Source: Arthrobacter pascens (GTDB taxonomy: Bacteria > Actinomycetota > Actinomycetes > Actinomycetales > Micrococcaceae). Taken from it: a stretch of DNA of 64,000 nt. This document shows, one piece after another, positions 9,727-18,203 of this stretch. Position numbers and translations under genes: made by a program. Where the stretch lies: positions 4,402,001-4,466,000 of the forward strand of contig NZ_JAUSWY010000001.1 in assembly GCF_030815585.1 (NCBI RefSeq), in the 5' to 3' direction. Position 1 is the first letter of the stretch. The number at the start of each line of letters is the position of its first letter. Below the pieces are notes generated by a model that was not told where the DNA came from, searched no databases, and saw only the letters and a list, made by a program, of their open reading frames with translations.

Positions 9727-9822
9727 TGGCATATCCAAGTCAACAAAGGTGTCCCCTGCTACCTCCCCCCACCCCACATGGACCCCCGCCAAAAACCCCA
9801 ACGAAACCACCACCAAACGTAA
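9727..9822 (+). pseudogene. DUF222/HNH endonuclease, 3' remnant beyond IS110
   Basis: Thirty-one codons and TAA. The translation begins WHIQVNKGVPCYLPPPHMD and ends PRQKPQRNHHQT, the standard tail of this nuclease family (a Pro-rich PPPH-DPRQ-PxRN motif). Joined in frame to the 5' fragment after HKEL it rebuilds a complete C-terminus, which fixes the IS110 insertion point. Confidence 0.85.
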
Positions 9823-9875
9823 AGGCGCTCCCCAGGTTCGGCCGAATAGCGAAAGCGGTGCAGCTTTATCTCCAG

Positions 9876-9910
9876 ACTTGTGTTACAAGTTTGGTACTTA
9901 TACTCTAAGT
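9876..9910 (+). promoter_or_regulatory. FadR/GntR-type operator and promoter of the galactarate-type dehydratase gene
   Basis: ACTTGT-N3-ACAAGT at 9876-9890 fits the FadR-subfamily operator pattern (GT-N3-AC core inside a palindrome). A second dyad ACTTA-N5-TAAGT lies at 9896-9910. TATACT at 9899-9904 is a good -10 box and overlaps the second dyad. The site is 63 bp before the dehydratase ATG and a FadR-type regulator gene follows that enzyme, so autoregulated repression is the simplest reading. Confidence 0.55.
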
Positions 9911-9952
9911 AGGAGGGCGATATAGCCCGCCATCCTTCTTAGAGGAGCACCC

Positions 9953-11080
9953 ATGAGCACCGTAGACTTCATCCGCCACGTAAAACTCTCTACGGCGAGA
10001 CTTCCCCTCGCCGTCCCCATCAGCGATGCCAAGGTCTTCACCGGACGGCAGAAGCCTATGACGGAGGTGGTATTCCTCTTCGCCGAGATCACCACGGAAC
10101 TGGGCCACAGCGGCATCGGCTTCAGCTACTCCAAGCGGGCCGGCGGACCGGCGCAGTACGCCCACGCAAAGGAAGTCGCCGAGGGCATCATCGGCGAGGA
10201 CCCCAACGACATCGGCAGGATCTACACGAAGCTGCTGTGGGCTGGCGCCTCGGTGGGGCGCTCAGGCGTTGCCACTCAGGCCCTGGCTGCGATCGATATC
10301 GCGCTCTATGACCTCAAGGCCAAGCGCGCCGGCCTGCCGCTGGCCAAGTTCCTGGGCTCCTACCGCGACTCGGTGCGGACTTACAACACGTCCGGCGGCT
10401 TCCTCAACGCCTCCCTGGACGAGGTTAAAGCCCGCGCCAGCGTCCTCCTGGACGAAGGCATCGGCGGCATCAAGATCAAGGTTGGCCTGCCCGATTCCGC
10501 GGAGGACCTGCGCCGCGTGGCCGGAATCCGCGAGCACATCGGCTGGGACGTTCCCCTCATGGTGGATGCCAACCAGCAATGGGACCGATCCACGGCTCTG
10601 CGCATGGGCCGCCAGTTGGAGGAGTTCAACCTCATCTGGATCGAGGAACCCCTCGACGCCTACGACTTTGAAGGACATGCCCACTTGGCGCAGGTCCTGG
10701 ACACCCCCATCGCCACGGGCGAGATGCTGGCCTCCGTGGCAGAGCACAAAGGCCTGATCAACGCCAACGGCTGCGACATCATCCAGCCGGACGCCCCGCG
10801 CGTCGGGGGCATCACCCAGTTCCTGCGCCTTGCCGCCCTGGCCGACGAGCGCGGGCTGGGCCTGGCCCCGCACTTCGCCATGGAAATCCACCTCCACCTC
10901 GCCGCCGCCTATCCGCGCGAGCCCTGGGTTGAGCACTTCGACTGGCTGGATCCGCTGTTCAACGAACGCCTCGAAACCAAGAACGGCCGGATGGTCGTTC
11001 CCGACCGTCCCGGCCTGGGCGTATCCCTCAGCGAGCAGGCGCGCGCCTGGACCACCGAAAGTGTGGAATTCGGCGCGTAA
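9953..11080 (+). CDS. L-talarate/galactarate dehydratase-like enzyme (mandelate racemase/MLE family)
   Basis: A 375-residue enolase-superfamily enzyme. Residues 25-45 (DAKVFTGRQKPMTEVVFLFAEI) and the KRAGG segment at 61-65 are characteristic of TalrD/GalrD enzymes. Catalytic pieces seen: KIK at 174-176, Asp205 (DANQQW), Glu231 (IEEP), Glu257 (GEMLAS), Asp280 and His307 (PHFAME). Such enzymes dehydrate galactarate or talarate to 5-dehydro-4-deoxyglucarate, the kdgD substrate, so this gene plausibly joins the same pathway as the operon at 1.5-5.4 kb. Specificity within the family is inferred. A TTAGAGGAG ribosome site precedes the ATG. The regulator starts 10 bp after its stop. Confidence 0.85.
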   Translation: MSTVDFIRHVKLSTARLPLAVPISDAKVFTGRQKPMTEVVFLFAEITTELGHSGIGFSYSKRAGGPAQYAHAKEVAEGIIGEDPNDIGRIYTKLLWAGASVGRSGVATQALAAIDIALYDLKAKRAGLPLAKFLGSYRDSVRTYNTSGGFLNASLDEVKARASVLLDEGIGGIKIKVGLPDSAEDLRRVAGIREHIGWDVPLMVDANQQWDRSTALRMGRQLEEFNLIWIEEPLDAYDFEGHAHLAQVLDTPIATGEMLASVAEHKGLINANGCDIIQPDAPRVGGITQFLRLAALADERGLGLAPHFAMEIHLHLAAAYPREPWVEHFDWLDPLFNERLETKNGRMVVPDRPGLGVSLSEQARAWTTESVEFGA

Positions 11081-11090
11081 CCTTGAAGCC

Positions 11091-11795
11091 ATGAGCCGGA
11101 ACCTGACCGCGGACCTCGCCGCCGATCTTCGCATGCGCATTGTGGACGGCGTGATCCAGCCTGGGGAGAAACTCCCCAGCGAAAACACGCTCATCGGCGA
11201 GTTCGGCGTGAGCCGAACCGTGGTGAGGTCCGCTCTTACCCGCCTCCAGGCCGAGGGACTTGTGGAAACCGAGCGCGGGCGCGGCAGCTTCGCGCTGACG
11301 CCACCCTCGGACGGCCCGCAGGGAACCCCCGGCAGCCGGCCCCTAGTGAGCATGGAGGACCGCCTCCATTTGCTGGAGTTCCGGATGGGAGTGGAGGCTG
11401 AAGCCGCCGCCTTGGCCGCACGCAACCACACCGAGCGCCAGCTCAGGGCGGTGGACAAAGCCCTGGAGGAATTCACGGCCAGCGCGGACCATCCGGCGCA
11501 CGCCATGAAGTCCGACTTCGATTTCCACCGCGCCATCGCCGCTGCCTCAGGCAACCCGTTCTATTCCGACTGCCTCGCTGCCCTGGGCCAGACCATGATC
11601 GCTATGCCGCGCACCCGCCTGATGACCGGCGTCGAGCATTACGCCCGTGACCACTTCGACCAGGTGGTCCACGAGCACCGGTCCATCTCCGCCGCCATCG
11701 CCGACGGCGATGAAGCTTCCGCGGCGGCTGCCATGCGCAGCCATCTGGCCAACTCACGACGCCGGATCAAAGCTTCCGCACGCAACTCCGGCTAA
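11091..11795 (+). CDS. FadR-subfamily GntR transcriptional regulator
   Basis: A 234-residue protein with an N-terminal winged helix (LPSENTLIGEFGVSRTVVRSALTRLQAEGLVETERGRGSF, residues about 28-67) and a C-terminal all-helical FCD domain. The FCD metal-site residues are visible as DFDFHRAI, HEHRSI and MRSHL. FCD proteins bind small carboxylates, which fits control of an aldarate dehydratase. It is co-transcribed with the enzyme gene (10-bp gap). The ATG at 11091 follows a weak GAAG and gives the usual length; the frame is open upstream but only as a shadow of the dehydratase gene. Confidence 0.9.
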   Translation: MSRNLTADLAADLRMRIVDGVIQPGEKLPSENTLIGEFGVSRTVVRSALTRLQAEGLVETERGRGSFALTPPSDGPQGTPGSRPLVSMEDRLHLLEFRMGVEAEAAALAARNHTERQLRAVDKALEEFTASADHPAHAMKSDFDFHRAIAAASGNPFYSDCLAALGQTMIAMPRTRLMTGVEHYARDHFDQVVHEHRSISAAIADGDEASAAAAMRSHLANSRRRIKASARNSG

Positions 11796-11821
11796 GCGCA
11801 GGATACGGACTGTTAAGACAA

Positions 11822-11851
11822 AGGAACCCCAGTCCGAAGACCGGGGTTCCT
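11822..11851 (-). terminator. Rho-independent terminator of tRNA-Leu (probably bidirectional)
   Basis: On the minus strand a 13-bp stem (AGGAACCCCGGTC paired with its complement through one G-U) closes on a UUCG tetraloop and is followed by TTTGTCTT. It lies 15 bp past the tRNA-Leu 3' end and also 26 bp past the GntR stop, so it can serve both converging units. Confidence 0.8.
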
Positions 11852-11866
11852 ATGATTCACATTGCG

Positions 11867-11949
11867 TGCGCGAGGGGGGATTTGAACCCCCACGCCCTTT
11901 CGGACACTGGCACCTGAAGCCAGCGCGTCTGCCGTTCCGCCACTCGCGC
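11867..11949 (-). tRNA. tRNA-Leu (anticodon CAG)
   Basis: An 83-nt class II tRNA. The acceptor pairs GCGCGAG with CTCGCGC, the discriminator is A, and CCA is not encoded. The anticodon stem CTGGC/GCCAG holds loop TTCAGGT, giving anticodon CAG. There is a long variable arm and the T-arm is GGGGGTTCAAATCCCCC. Placement next to fhaA matches the leuT position in mycobacteria. It marks the boundary between the aldarate genes and the conserved origin region. Confidence 0.95.
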
Positions 11950-12336
11950 GCAACTTCTTTTCCATGATTTACGGCCGGTTTCCCGGACCCGCAACCCTGT
12001 AAAAGCAGCGAGATCAAGCATAACGGACACCGGCGGCAAAACACCAATTGAGCCTTGGACCGTCCGTCCACGCCGCCCGGGCGGCCCGGACCGCAGCCGG
12101 TGAACGCTGGAGGGATAGCGTGGAAAAGCCCGGTATTATGCGGTCCGCGGGCATCGCGGATTGAACTTTTCCTGCCGCCCGTCCGTTCTTGATTAAGGTC
12201 TTTCACAGGCCTGCCCAGTAGTATCTGATGTAGTAGTGCCTGCCGCCGGCAGGCTTGCCACTGTGCTGTGGACTCTGTTGCTGATTGAGTTCCGGAACGA
12301 AAACTGCCCCGGAGCCGGAGGGAGAGGAGAAGGACC
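11950..12336. promoter_or_regulatory. Upstream region of the fhaA operon
   Basis: This 387-bp gap must hold the divergent promoters of tRNA-Leu and the fhaA-pknB operon. The only clear structure is a 17-bp palindrome, GCCTGCCGCCGGCAGGC at 12238-12254, about 83 bp before the fhaA start; it could be a leader hairpin or operator. I see no convincing -35/-10 pair with good spacing and no gene. Confidence 0.35.
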
Positions 12337-13080
12337 ATGGGATTGCTGGACAAGGTCGAGCGCGGCATCGAAAAGGCCGTCCGCGGTGTCTTCTCCACTG
12401 GCTCGAAGGCACAGGTGGAGCCTGTGGAGATCGCCAGCCGGCTCCGTCGCGAAGTGGACAACAAGGCACTGACCATCGCCGCTGGCCGCACACTGGCCCC
12501 CAATGTCTTCGACGTTCATCTCAGCGACGACGACTTCAAGAGGGCCCAGGACTGGGGCACACCGCTGGCCGAGGAACTCTGTGACGTGGTCATCAACCAC
12601 GTCCGCAGCCAGGGTTACACCCTGCAGGGCTCCGTACGCATTTCATTCCGCCGGGCCGAAGAGCTGCGGGCCGGGGACTTCGAGATCAAATCCTCCACCG
12701 AGAAGTCAACGGGTACCCCCGGAAAGCCGTCCCCGCTGCCCAATATGCCTGCCGCACCCAGCCGCCAGCCCGTCCGCCTGCAGCCCGTTCTGGACATCGA
12801 AGGCCAGCGGTACTCACTCAACGCCGCGTCCATCGTCCTTGGGCGGTCCTCCGAGGCCGACATCCTGGTTGACGATACCGGCGTATCACGCCGCCACCTC
12901 GAAATCCGCACGGCAAACGGCGTGACCAGCGCAGTGGACATGGGCTCCACCAACGGCAGCTACGTCAACGGCCACAAAGTGTCCGGATCCACCGAACTTA
13001 CTGACGGCTCCACCATCACGATGGGACGGACAAAGATCATATTCCGCCTGCTTCCGGCCAACACTGGCGGCCGCCCATGA
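12337..13080 (+). CDS. fhaA: FhaA: DUF3662 plus FHA domain protein
   Basis: 247 residues. The N-terminal DUF3662 domain (about 1-115, MGLLDKVERGIEKAVRGVFS) is followed by a Pro-rich linker and a C-terminal FHA phosphothreonine-binding domain (about 155-240: VLGRSSEADILVDDTGVSRRHLEI, then DMGSTNGSYVNG). In mycobacteria FhaA binds phosphorylated MviN/MurJ and PknB substrates and restrains peptidoglycan synthesis at the pole and septum. It is first in the seven-gene operon, starts at ATG with GGAGAGGAGAAGG upstream, and overlaps fhaB by four bases. It is shorter than the mycobacterial protein, whose linker is longer. Confidence 0.93.
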   Translation: MGLLDKVERGIEKAVRGVFSTGSKAQVEPVEIASRLRREVDNKALTIAAGRTLAPNVFDVHLSDDDFKRAQDWGTPLAEELCDVVINHVRSQGYTLQGSVRISFRRAEELRAGDFEIKSSTEKSTGTPGKPSPLPNMPAAPSRQPVRLQPVLDIEGQRYSLNAASIVLGRSSEADILVDDTGVSRRHLEIRTANGVTSAVDMGSTNGSYVNGHKVSGSTELTDGSTITMGRTKIIFRLLPANTGGRP

Positions 13081-13556
13081 GCGAACTGACCATTACCGCC
13101 CTGCGCTTTGGCTTCCTGCTTCTGCTCTGGGTACTTATCTTCAGCATCGTTTCGGCCATGCGCCGGGATCTGATGGTGGGCCGCAAGGCCGCCGTCGGCA
13201 CTCCCACGGCGCGCCAGGTCCGCAAGAATCCTGAACTGGCCGCACCGCCACAGCCCGTGAAGCAGCAGGCCCACCAACTGGTGGTCACGGAGGGTCCCCT
13301 CAAAGGAACCACCATCCCGCTGGCAGCCAGCCCCATCCTGCTCGGCAGGGCCCAGGAAGCCACCTTGGTGCTGGAAGACGATTATGCCTCCGGCCGTCAC
13401 GCCAGGCTCTTCCCGCAGGGCAGCCGCTGGTTCATCGAGGATCTGGGGTCCACGAATGGCACCTACCTGGCGGATCAGCAACTTACCCGGGCCCTGCCCG
13501 TTGAGCTTGGCGTTCCTGTGAGAATCGGCAAGACGGTCATCGAATTGAGGCCATAG
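13077..13556 (+). CDS. fhaB: FhaB/FipA-like FHA protein with N-terminal membrane anchor
   Basis: 159 residues. There is one membrane helix at about residues 5-25 (LRFGFLLLLWVLIFSIVSAM), a short linker, then an FHA domain: LLGRAQEATLVLEDDYASGRHARLF and DLGSTNGTYLADQ with the conserved Arg, Ser, His and Asn-Gly. The family reads phosphothreonine on PknA/PknB targets and links signalling to septal wall growth. ATG overlaps the fhaA stop (ATGA), and the phosphatase gene starts two bases after its stop. Confidence 0.9.
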   Translation: MSELTITALRFGFLLLLWVLIFSIVSAMRRDLMVGRKAAVGTPTARQVRKNPELAAPPQPVKQQAHQLVVTEGPLKGTTIPLAASPILLGRAQEATLVLEDDYASGRHARLFPQGSRWFIEDLGSTNGTYLADQQLTRALPVELGVPVRIGKTVIELRP

Positions 13557-13558
13557 CC

Positions 13559-15358
13559 ATGGCCGCCCCGGAAATTCCCGCAGACGAGACAAAGCCCGTG
13601 GAGCGGCCTCTCATCATGCGCTATGCGGCGCGCTCCGATGTGGGCCGCATCCGCGCCAAGAATGACGACTCTGCCTACGTGGGCCACCACCTGGCCGTTG
13701 TCGCTGACGGCATGGGTGGGCACGCCGGCGGCGACGTGGCCTCTGCCGCCACCGTCCTGGACATGCTCCACCTTGACCACGGGGATTACGACGGCGACGC
13801 CGCCACTGTCCTGGCCGATGAGATCCAGACAGCCAACTCGCTCCTGTCCGAACTGGTGCACATCAACCCCAAGCTTGCCGGAATGGGCACCACCGTCACG
13901 GCCCTGCTGCTGGCCGAGGGCAAGCTGCACTTTGCCCACATTGGTGACTCCAGGGCCTACCGCCTGCGCGACGGTGTATTCGAGCAGGTCAGCGTGGACC
14001 ACACGTTTGTCCAGCGCCTCATCGATGAAGGCCGGCTCCGCCCCGAAGATGCCGAAAGCCACCCGCACAAAAACGTCCTGATGCGCGTCCTCGGAGACGT
14101 TGATGCCAGCCCGGAACTGGACCTCGATGCCTTGGACGTCAAGCCCGGCGAACGTTGGCTGCTGTGCTCGGACGGACTCAACTACGTCGCCGGGCATGTC
14201 GTGGAGAGGACAGTCCGTGAGACGAAGGACCTGCGCGAATGCGTTGAAACCCTTGTTGACCTGACACTGGAGGCCGGCTCTCCGGACAACGTCACCGTGG
14301 TGATGCTGGAGATCGTGGAGGAAACGCGCGACGACGTCAATACCGCCGCCGTCGACCTCGTTCAATCCCCGCTGGTTACCGGGGCTGCGGCTGGACCTCC
14401 CGCAGCGGGAGCCGCTGCGCAGCCGGCGGCTGCAGCAGCGCCGGCCGGGGCCACAAACCCCGCCGAAGCGGCCGAAGAGGCCCCTGCTGTGCAGAAAGGG
14501 GATTCACCGGCCAAGGGTTCGGCCGCCGGAGCCGCCCACGGCGAACCAGCACGTCCCGAAGCCCCTCCGTCTTCCGGCGATGGATCCGCTCCTCCAGCAT
14601 CAAATACGCCAGATACCAGCGCTGACGAACCGTCGTCGTCCACCGATCCGCATCTGGGCGAGCACCTTTCAGCCGAAGTCCTGCGGCAGGAGCTGGCCTC
14701 ACGTCCGCACGAACTGGTGGGCGCGGCGGCCACGGCAGCAGAGTCAGGGTCTATCCCCACCATCGCCGGACGCACCGTTGCCCGCCGGGCCGCCACTGTA
14801 CTCACGCACAAAGCCGAGCAGCCGCCCACGGACGCCGATGACTCGCTGGGAGAGCCCAGGCCCCGCCGCTGGGTCACCTGGTCCATCGCCGCGTCCGTGC
14901 TGGTTGTCCTCACCGTGGGCCTCTGGCTTGGTTACGCCTGGACACAGACCCGCTACTACGTGGGCGAATTCGATTCCCGGGTTGCCATCTACAACGGTGT
15001 CTCCCAGCGCCTGGGCCCCATCCAGCTCTCAAGCCTGGAGGCCGTGACAGAAATCCGAATGGATTCACTTCCCCAGTTCTCCCAGCAGCGTGTCCGGCAG
15101 ACAGTGCCGGCCCGTGACCTTTACGACGCCCAGCGGATCGTTAAGAACCTGGAGCGCACGGGTACGACGTCCCCGGCGGACGAGTGCCTGACGCCTTCTC
15201 CAACCCCTGGCGCGACAACGGCCACAGCTACACCGGCGCCTGCGCCGGCACCGGTGGACCCGGCCCCCTCGCCGGCACCGGTTGACCCGGCTGCGCCGCC
15301 GGCAGCCCCCATCCCCTCACCAAGTCCCACTTCCGTCACCTGCGAGGCGCGCCCATGA
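13559..15358 (+). CDS. pstP: PP2C-family Ser/Thr phosphatase PstP
   Basis: 599 residues. The cytosolic PP2C domain occupies about 1-245, with metal-binding motifs RAKNDDSAYVG, DGMGGHAGGD, GDSRAYRLRDG, LCSDGL and GSPDNVTVV. A long Ala/Pro-rich linker (about 280-435) follows, then one transmembrane helix near 442-465 (WSIAASVLVVLTVGLWLGYAW), an extracellular domain of about 70 residues and a Pro/Ala/Thr-rich tail. It reverses PknA/PknB phosphorylation. It is longer than M. tuberculosis PstP (about 514) because of the linker and tail. It overlaps rodA by four bases. Confidence 0.92.
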   Translation: MAAPEIPADETKPVERPLIMRYAARSDVGRIRAKNDDSAYVGHHLAVVADGMGGHAGGDVASAATVLDMLHLDHGDYDGDAATVLADEIQTANSLLSELVHINPKLAGMGTTVTALLLAEGKLHFAHIGDSRAYRLRDGVFEQVSVDHTFVQRLIDEGRLRPEDAESHPHKNVLMRVLGDVDASPELDLDALDVKPGERWLLCSDGLNYVAGHVVERTVRETKDLRECVETLVDLTLEAGSPDNVTVVMLEIVEETRDDVNTAAVDLVQSPLVTGAAAGPPAAGAAAQPAAAAAPAGATNPAEAAEEAPAVQKGDSPAKGSAAGAAHGEPARPEAPPSSGDGSAPPASNTPDTSADEPSSSTDPHLGEHLSAEVLRQELASRPHELVGAAATAAESGSIPTIAGRTVARRAATVLTHKAEQPPTDADDSLGEPRPRRWVTWSIAASVLVVLTVGLWLGYAWTQTRYYVGEFDSRVAIYNGVSQRLGPIQLSSLEAVTEIRMDSLPQFSQQRVRQTVPARDLYDAQRIVKNLERTGTTSPADECLTPSPTPGATTATATPAPAPAPVDPAPSPAPVDPAAPPAAPIPSPSPTSVTCEARP

Positions 15359-16752
15359 GCCAGCTCAGCACCATACCCAAACCACGGCGGAACATTGAGC
15401 TGGTGCTGCTGCTGCTTGCCCTGGCTGTGGATATCGGCGCCAACATGCTGGTGGGAGTGGACCAGGAGAAGGCCTTTGACGCGGACTTCTGGTTCCAGTC
15501 GAGCCTGCTGGCAGCCGCGTCCCTCGCATTCCACGCGGTGCTGCGTATCCGCGCGAAGTACGCCGATCCGGTAATACTTCCGCTCGTGGTCGCCCTGAAC
15601 GGCTTGGGGCTGGCCATGATCCACCGATTGGATGCGCCCGGGGATGACACCGGGAACAACCAGCTGCGGTGGACTGTGATCGCCATGGCAGTGGCCATCG
15701 CCGTGATCTGGTTCCTGAAGGACCACCGGATACTCCGCCGCTTCACCTACATCTCCCTCGCAGCCAGCGCACTCCTGCTTGTATTGCCGCTGATCCCCGG
15801 AATCTCCGCCGGCGAAATCCTCGGCGCGAAAGTGTGGATCCAGTTGGGGCCCATGACGTTCCAGCCGGGCGAAGTCGCCAAGATCACTCTGGCGATTTTC
15901 TTTGCCGGGTATCTGTCCTCCAACCGGGACCTCATCCTGCTGGCAGGACGGAAGATCGGTCCGCTGCAGTTCCCCCGGTTCAAGGACATGGGCCCCATGA
16001 TTACCGCGTGGCTGGTCAGCATCGGCGTGCTGATCTTCCAGCGGGACCTCGGTTCTTCGGTCCTGTTCTTTGGCCTCTTCATCGTGATGATCTACGTGGC
16101 AACCAGCCGCATCAGCTGGGTGGTGATCGGTGTGGGCCTCCTCCTGGGGGGTGGCTTCGTTGCCTCCAGGGTGTTCTCCCACGTGGGACTGCGCATCGAC
16201 GGTTGGCTGAATGCCTTCACGGACGAGGTCTATGGGCGCCAGTACGGCGGCAGCTTCCAGATAGTGGAGGGGCTGTTCGGCATGGCCAACGGTGGCCTCG
16301 TGGGCACCGGCCTGGGCCAGGGCCGCCCCAACCTTGTGCCTTTCTCCAACAGCGACATGATCATTGCCTCGTTCGGCGAAGAGCTGGGGCTGGTCGGTCT
16401 GTTTGCCATCGTCATGATGTTCCTGCTGCTGTTCACCCGCGGCTTCAGGGCCGCCCTGGGCACACGGGATGCCTTCGGCAAGCTCCTGGCCTGCGGCCTG
16501 TCCTTCGCCATCGCCCTGCAGTGTTTTGTGGTCATCGGTGGCGTCACCCGGCTTATTCCCCTGACCGGACTGACAACGCCGTTCCTGGCGGCCGGTGGTT
16601 CATCCCTGCTGGCAAACTGGATCATCGTGGGCCTGCTGCTGATGATTTCGCACGCGGCCCGCGGGCCCGTGGACACCACGCCGTTGCCGCCTGCCGCCGG
16701 GGTAGAAGCCAACGGCATTGACACACCTACCGAGGCGGTGAAGCACCTGTGA
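15355..16752 (+). CDS. rodA: SEDS-family peptidoglycan polymerase (RodA/FtsW)
   Basis: A 465-residue, roughly ten-helix SEDS protein. Signature stretches seen: KVWIQLGPMTFQPGEVAKI, FQRDLGSSVLFFGLF, QIVEGLFGMANGGLVGTGLGQG, IASFGEELGL and the C-terminal IPLTGLTTPFLAAGGSS. SEDS proteins polymerise lipid II glycan strands with a partner class B PBP, here the adjacent pbpA product. Order and overlap (ATGA with pstP, GTGA into pbpA) place it in the growth operon; RodA rather than FtsW is assigned from context, because ftsW sits in the dcw cluster. Confidence 0.9.
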   Translation: MSQLSTIPKPRRNIELVLLLLALAVDIGANMLVGVDQEKAFDADFWFQSSLLAAASLAFHAVLRIRAKYADPVILPLVVALNGLGLAMIHRLDAPGDDTGNNQLRWTVIAMAVAIAVIWFLKDHRILRRFTYISLAASALLLVLPLIPGISAGEILGAKVWIQLGPMTFQPGEVAKITLAIFFAGYLSSNRDLILLAGRKIGPLQFPRFKDMGPMITAWLVSIGVLIFQRDLGSSVLFFGLFIVMIYVATSRISWVVIGVGLLLGGGFVASRVFSHVGLRIDGWLNAFTDEVYGRQYGGSFQIVEGLFGMANGGLVGTGLGQGRPNLVPFSNSDMIIASFGEELGLVGLFAIVMMFLLLFTRGFRAALGTRDAFGKLLACGLSFAIALQCFVVIGGVTRLIPLTGLTTPFLAAGGSSLLANWIIVGLLLMISHAARGPVDTTPLPPAAGVEANGIDTPTEAVKHL

Positions 16753-18203
16753 ACCAGGCCATCAGAAATTCATGGGTCGCAGCGATCGCCATGTTCGCGC
16801 TGATCTTCGGTGCGCTCAGCTACGTCCAGGTAGTAGGCGCCGACGACCTCAAAGCCAACGCATGGAACAAGCGCGCCATGCTGCAGGATTACTGCAACGA
16901 CCGCGGAGCCATCATCGTGGGCGGCGCGCCCGTGGCCGAGTCGGTCGAAGGTTCGGAACAGTGCAAGTTCCAGAGGACGTACACGCAGCCCGAGCTCTAC
17001 GCCGGGATTACGGGCTACTTCTCCCAGAGCTTCGGTGCCACCGGGCTGGAACAGACCATGAATGAACAGCTTGCGGGCAGTTCGGACCAGCTGTTCCTTG
17101 ACCGCGTCGGCCAGCTGTTCCTGGGCAACCAGCCCAAGGGCGCGTCGGTGGAACTCACCATCGATCCCGAACTCCAGAAGTTGGCCTACGACCTCATCCC
17201 GGACGGCCAGCGCGGCTCGATTGTGGTCACCAACCCCAAGACCGGCGCCATCCTGGCCATGGTGTCCAAGCCGTCCTACAACCCCAACCTCATCGCCACC
17301 CAGGACACCGCCGCGGAAGCCGCCAACTATTCCGAGCTGAATAAGATCCCCGGCATCAACCTGAACCAGAACGTGAGCGGCCCCAGCGGGGAGCTGCTCG
17401 CGCCCGGCTCCGTATTCAAACTCGTGGACACCGCCGCGGCGCTGAACTCCGGCAAGTACAACAAGGACAGTGTGCTGGACAATCCGGCGGAAATGTCATT
17501 CCCCGGGATCCAGTACAAGCTCCCCAACTATGCCGGCGGCAACTGCTATACCCGGAGTACGGCTACCTTCGCGTTCGCGCTGCAGCAGTCCTGCAACACA
17601 CCGTTCGCCACCATTGCCCGCGATCTCGGCCAGGAGGCCATTGCAGATCAGGCCAAAAAGTTTGGCTTCGACCAGGGCATGGGCGACCAGCTGCGCCTGG
17701 GCTATGCCACGAGCGTGTTCCCCACAGACCTGGACGCGGCGGGCCTGGCCCAGTCGGCCATCGGCCAGCGGGACGTCCGCGCCACGCCTCTGCAGATTGC
17801 CCTTATGACGGCGGCCATCGCCAACGGCGGCGTCCAGATGAGCCCCAACCTGGTCAAGACGGTACGCTCCCCTGATCTCCGGGTGATCGACGAACCCGAT
17901 CCGAAGGCCCTCCGCACCTCCACCACCCCGGAAATCGCCAGGCAGATAACCGAATGGATGACCAGTGTGGTGACAGAAGGAATCGCCCGCAGCGCAGCCG
18001 TTCCTGGTGTCCAGGTGGCCGGCAAGACCGGCACTGCAGAACTGGGCAACGGCCTGAATAACTCGTGGTTCACCGGGTTCGCCCCGGCAAACAACCCGCA
18101 GGTGGGTGTCACCATCGTCATGGAGGGCGTGGACATCACCACCGGCGCAAAGCTAACCAGTCCGAACGCAAAGAAGATTTTTGAGGCGGTGTTGAATAAG
18201 TGA
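16749..18203 (+). CDS. pbpA: Class B penicillin-binding protein (PbpA type)
   Basis: 484 residues. A short cytosolic start and membrane anchor (about 8-28), a pedestal domain, then the transpeptidase domain with SVFK (active Ser, in [10 protein letters not shown]), SCN and KTGTAE motifs all present. It cross-links peptidoglycan with the RodA partner. GTG start overlaps the rodA stop; its own TGA overlaps the GTG of the next kinase gene. The protein is close in length to mycobacterial PbpA (491), so complete. Confidence 0.93.
   Translation: MNQAIRNSWVAAIAMFALIFGALSYVQVVGADDLKANAWNKRAMLQDYCNDRGAIIVGGAPVAESVEGSEQCKFQRTYTQPELYAGITGYFSQSFGATGLEQTMNEQLAGSSDQLFLDRVGQLFLGNQPKGASVELTIDPELQKLAYDLIPDGQRGSIVVTNPKTGAILAMVSKPSYNPNLIATQDTAAEAANYSELNKIPGINLNQNVSGPSGELLAPGSVFKLVDTAAALNSGKYNKDSVLDNPAEMSFPGIQYKLPNYAGGNCYTRSTATFAFALQQSCNTPFATIARDLGQEAIADQAKKFGFDQGMGDQLRLGYATSVFPTDLDAAGLAQSAIGQRDVRATPLQIALMTAAIANGGVQMSPNLVKTVRSPDLRVIDEPDPKALRTSTTPEIARQITEWMTSVVTEGIARSAAVPGVQVAGKTGTAELGNGLNNSWFTGFAPANNPQVGVTIVMEGVDITTGAKLTSPNAKKIFEAVLNK

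Larger units (their letters stand above)
8341..9727 (+). mobile_element. IS110-family insertion sequence
   Basis: The element is delimited by the broken HNH frame: left flank ...GAACTG then TG, right flank TG then GCATATCC, so the uninterrupted target was CTG-TGG-CAT and the dinucleotide TG is present at both junctions (8340-8341 and 9727-9728). The element between is about 1.39 kb with no terminal inverted repeats and no longer target duplication, as expected for the IS110 group, which recombines at a shared core dinucleotide. It has a long left non-coding end (about 296 bp), one transposase gene and only 18 bp on the right after the stop codon. Confidence 0.85.

Noticed and set aside
11867..11949. 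tRNA-Leu as an island attachment site for the aldarate genes
   Set aside because: The boundary position is suggestive, but no second copy of the tRNA 3' end and no integrase could be found in the window.
12189..12224. TTGATT and TAGTAT as a promoter for fhaA
   Set aside because: Spacing of 24 bp is too long for a standard sigma-70-type promoter.
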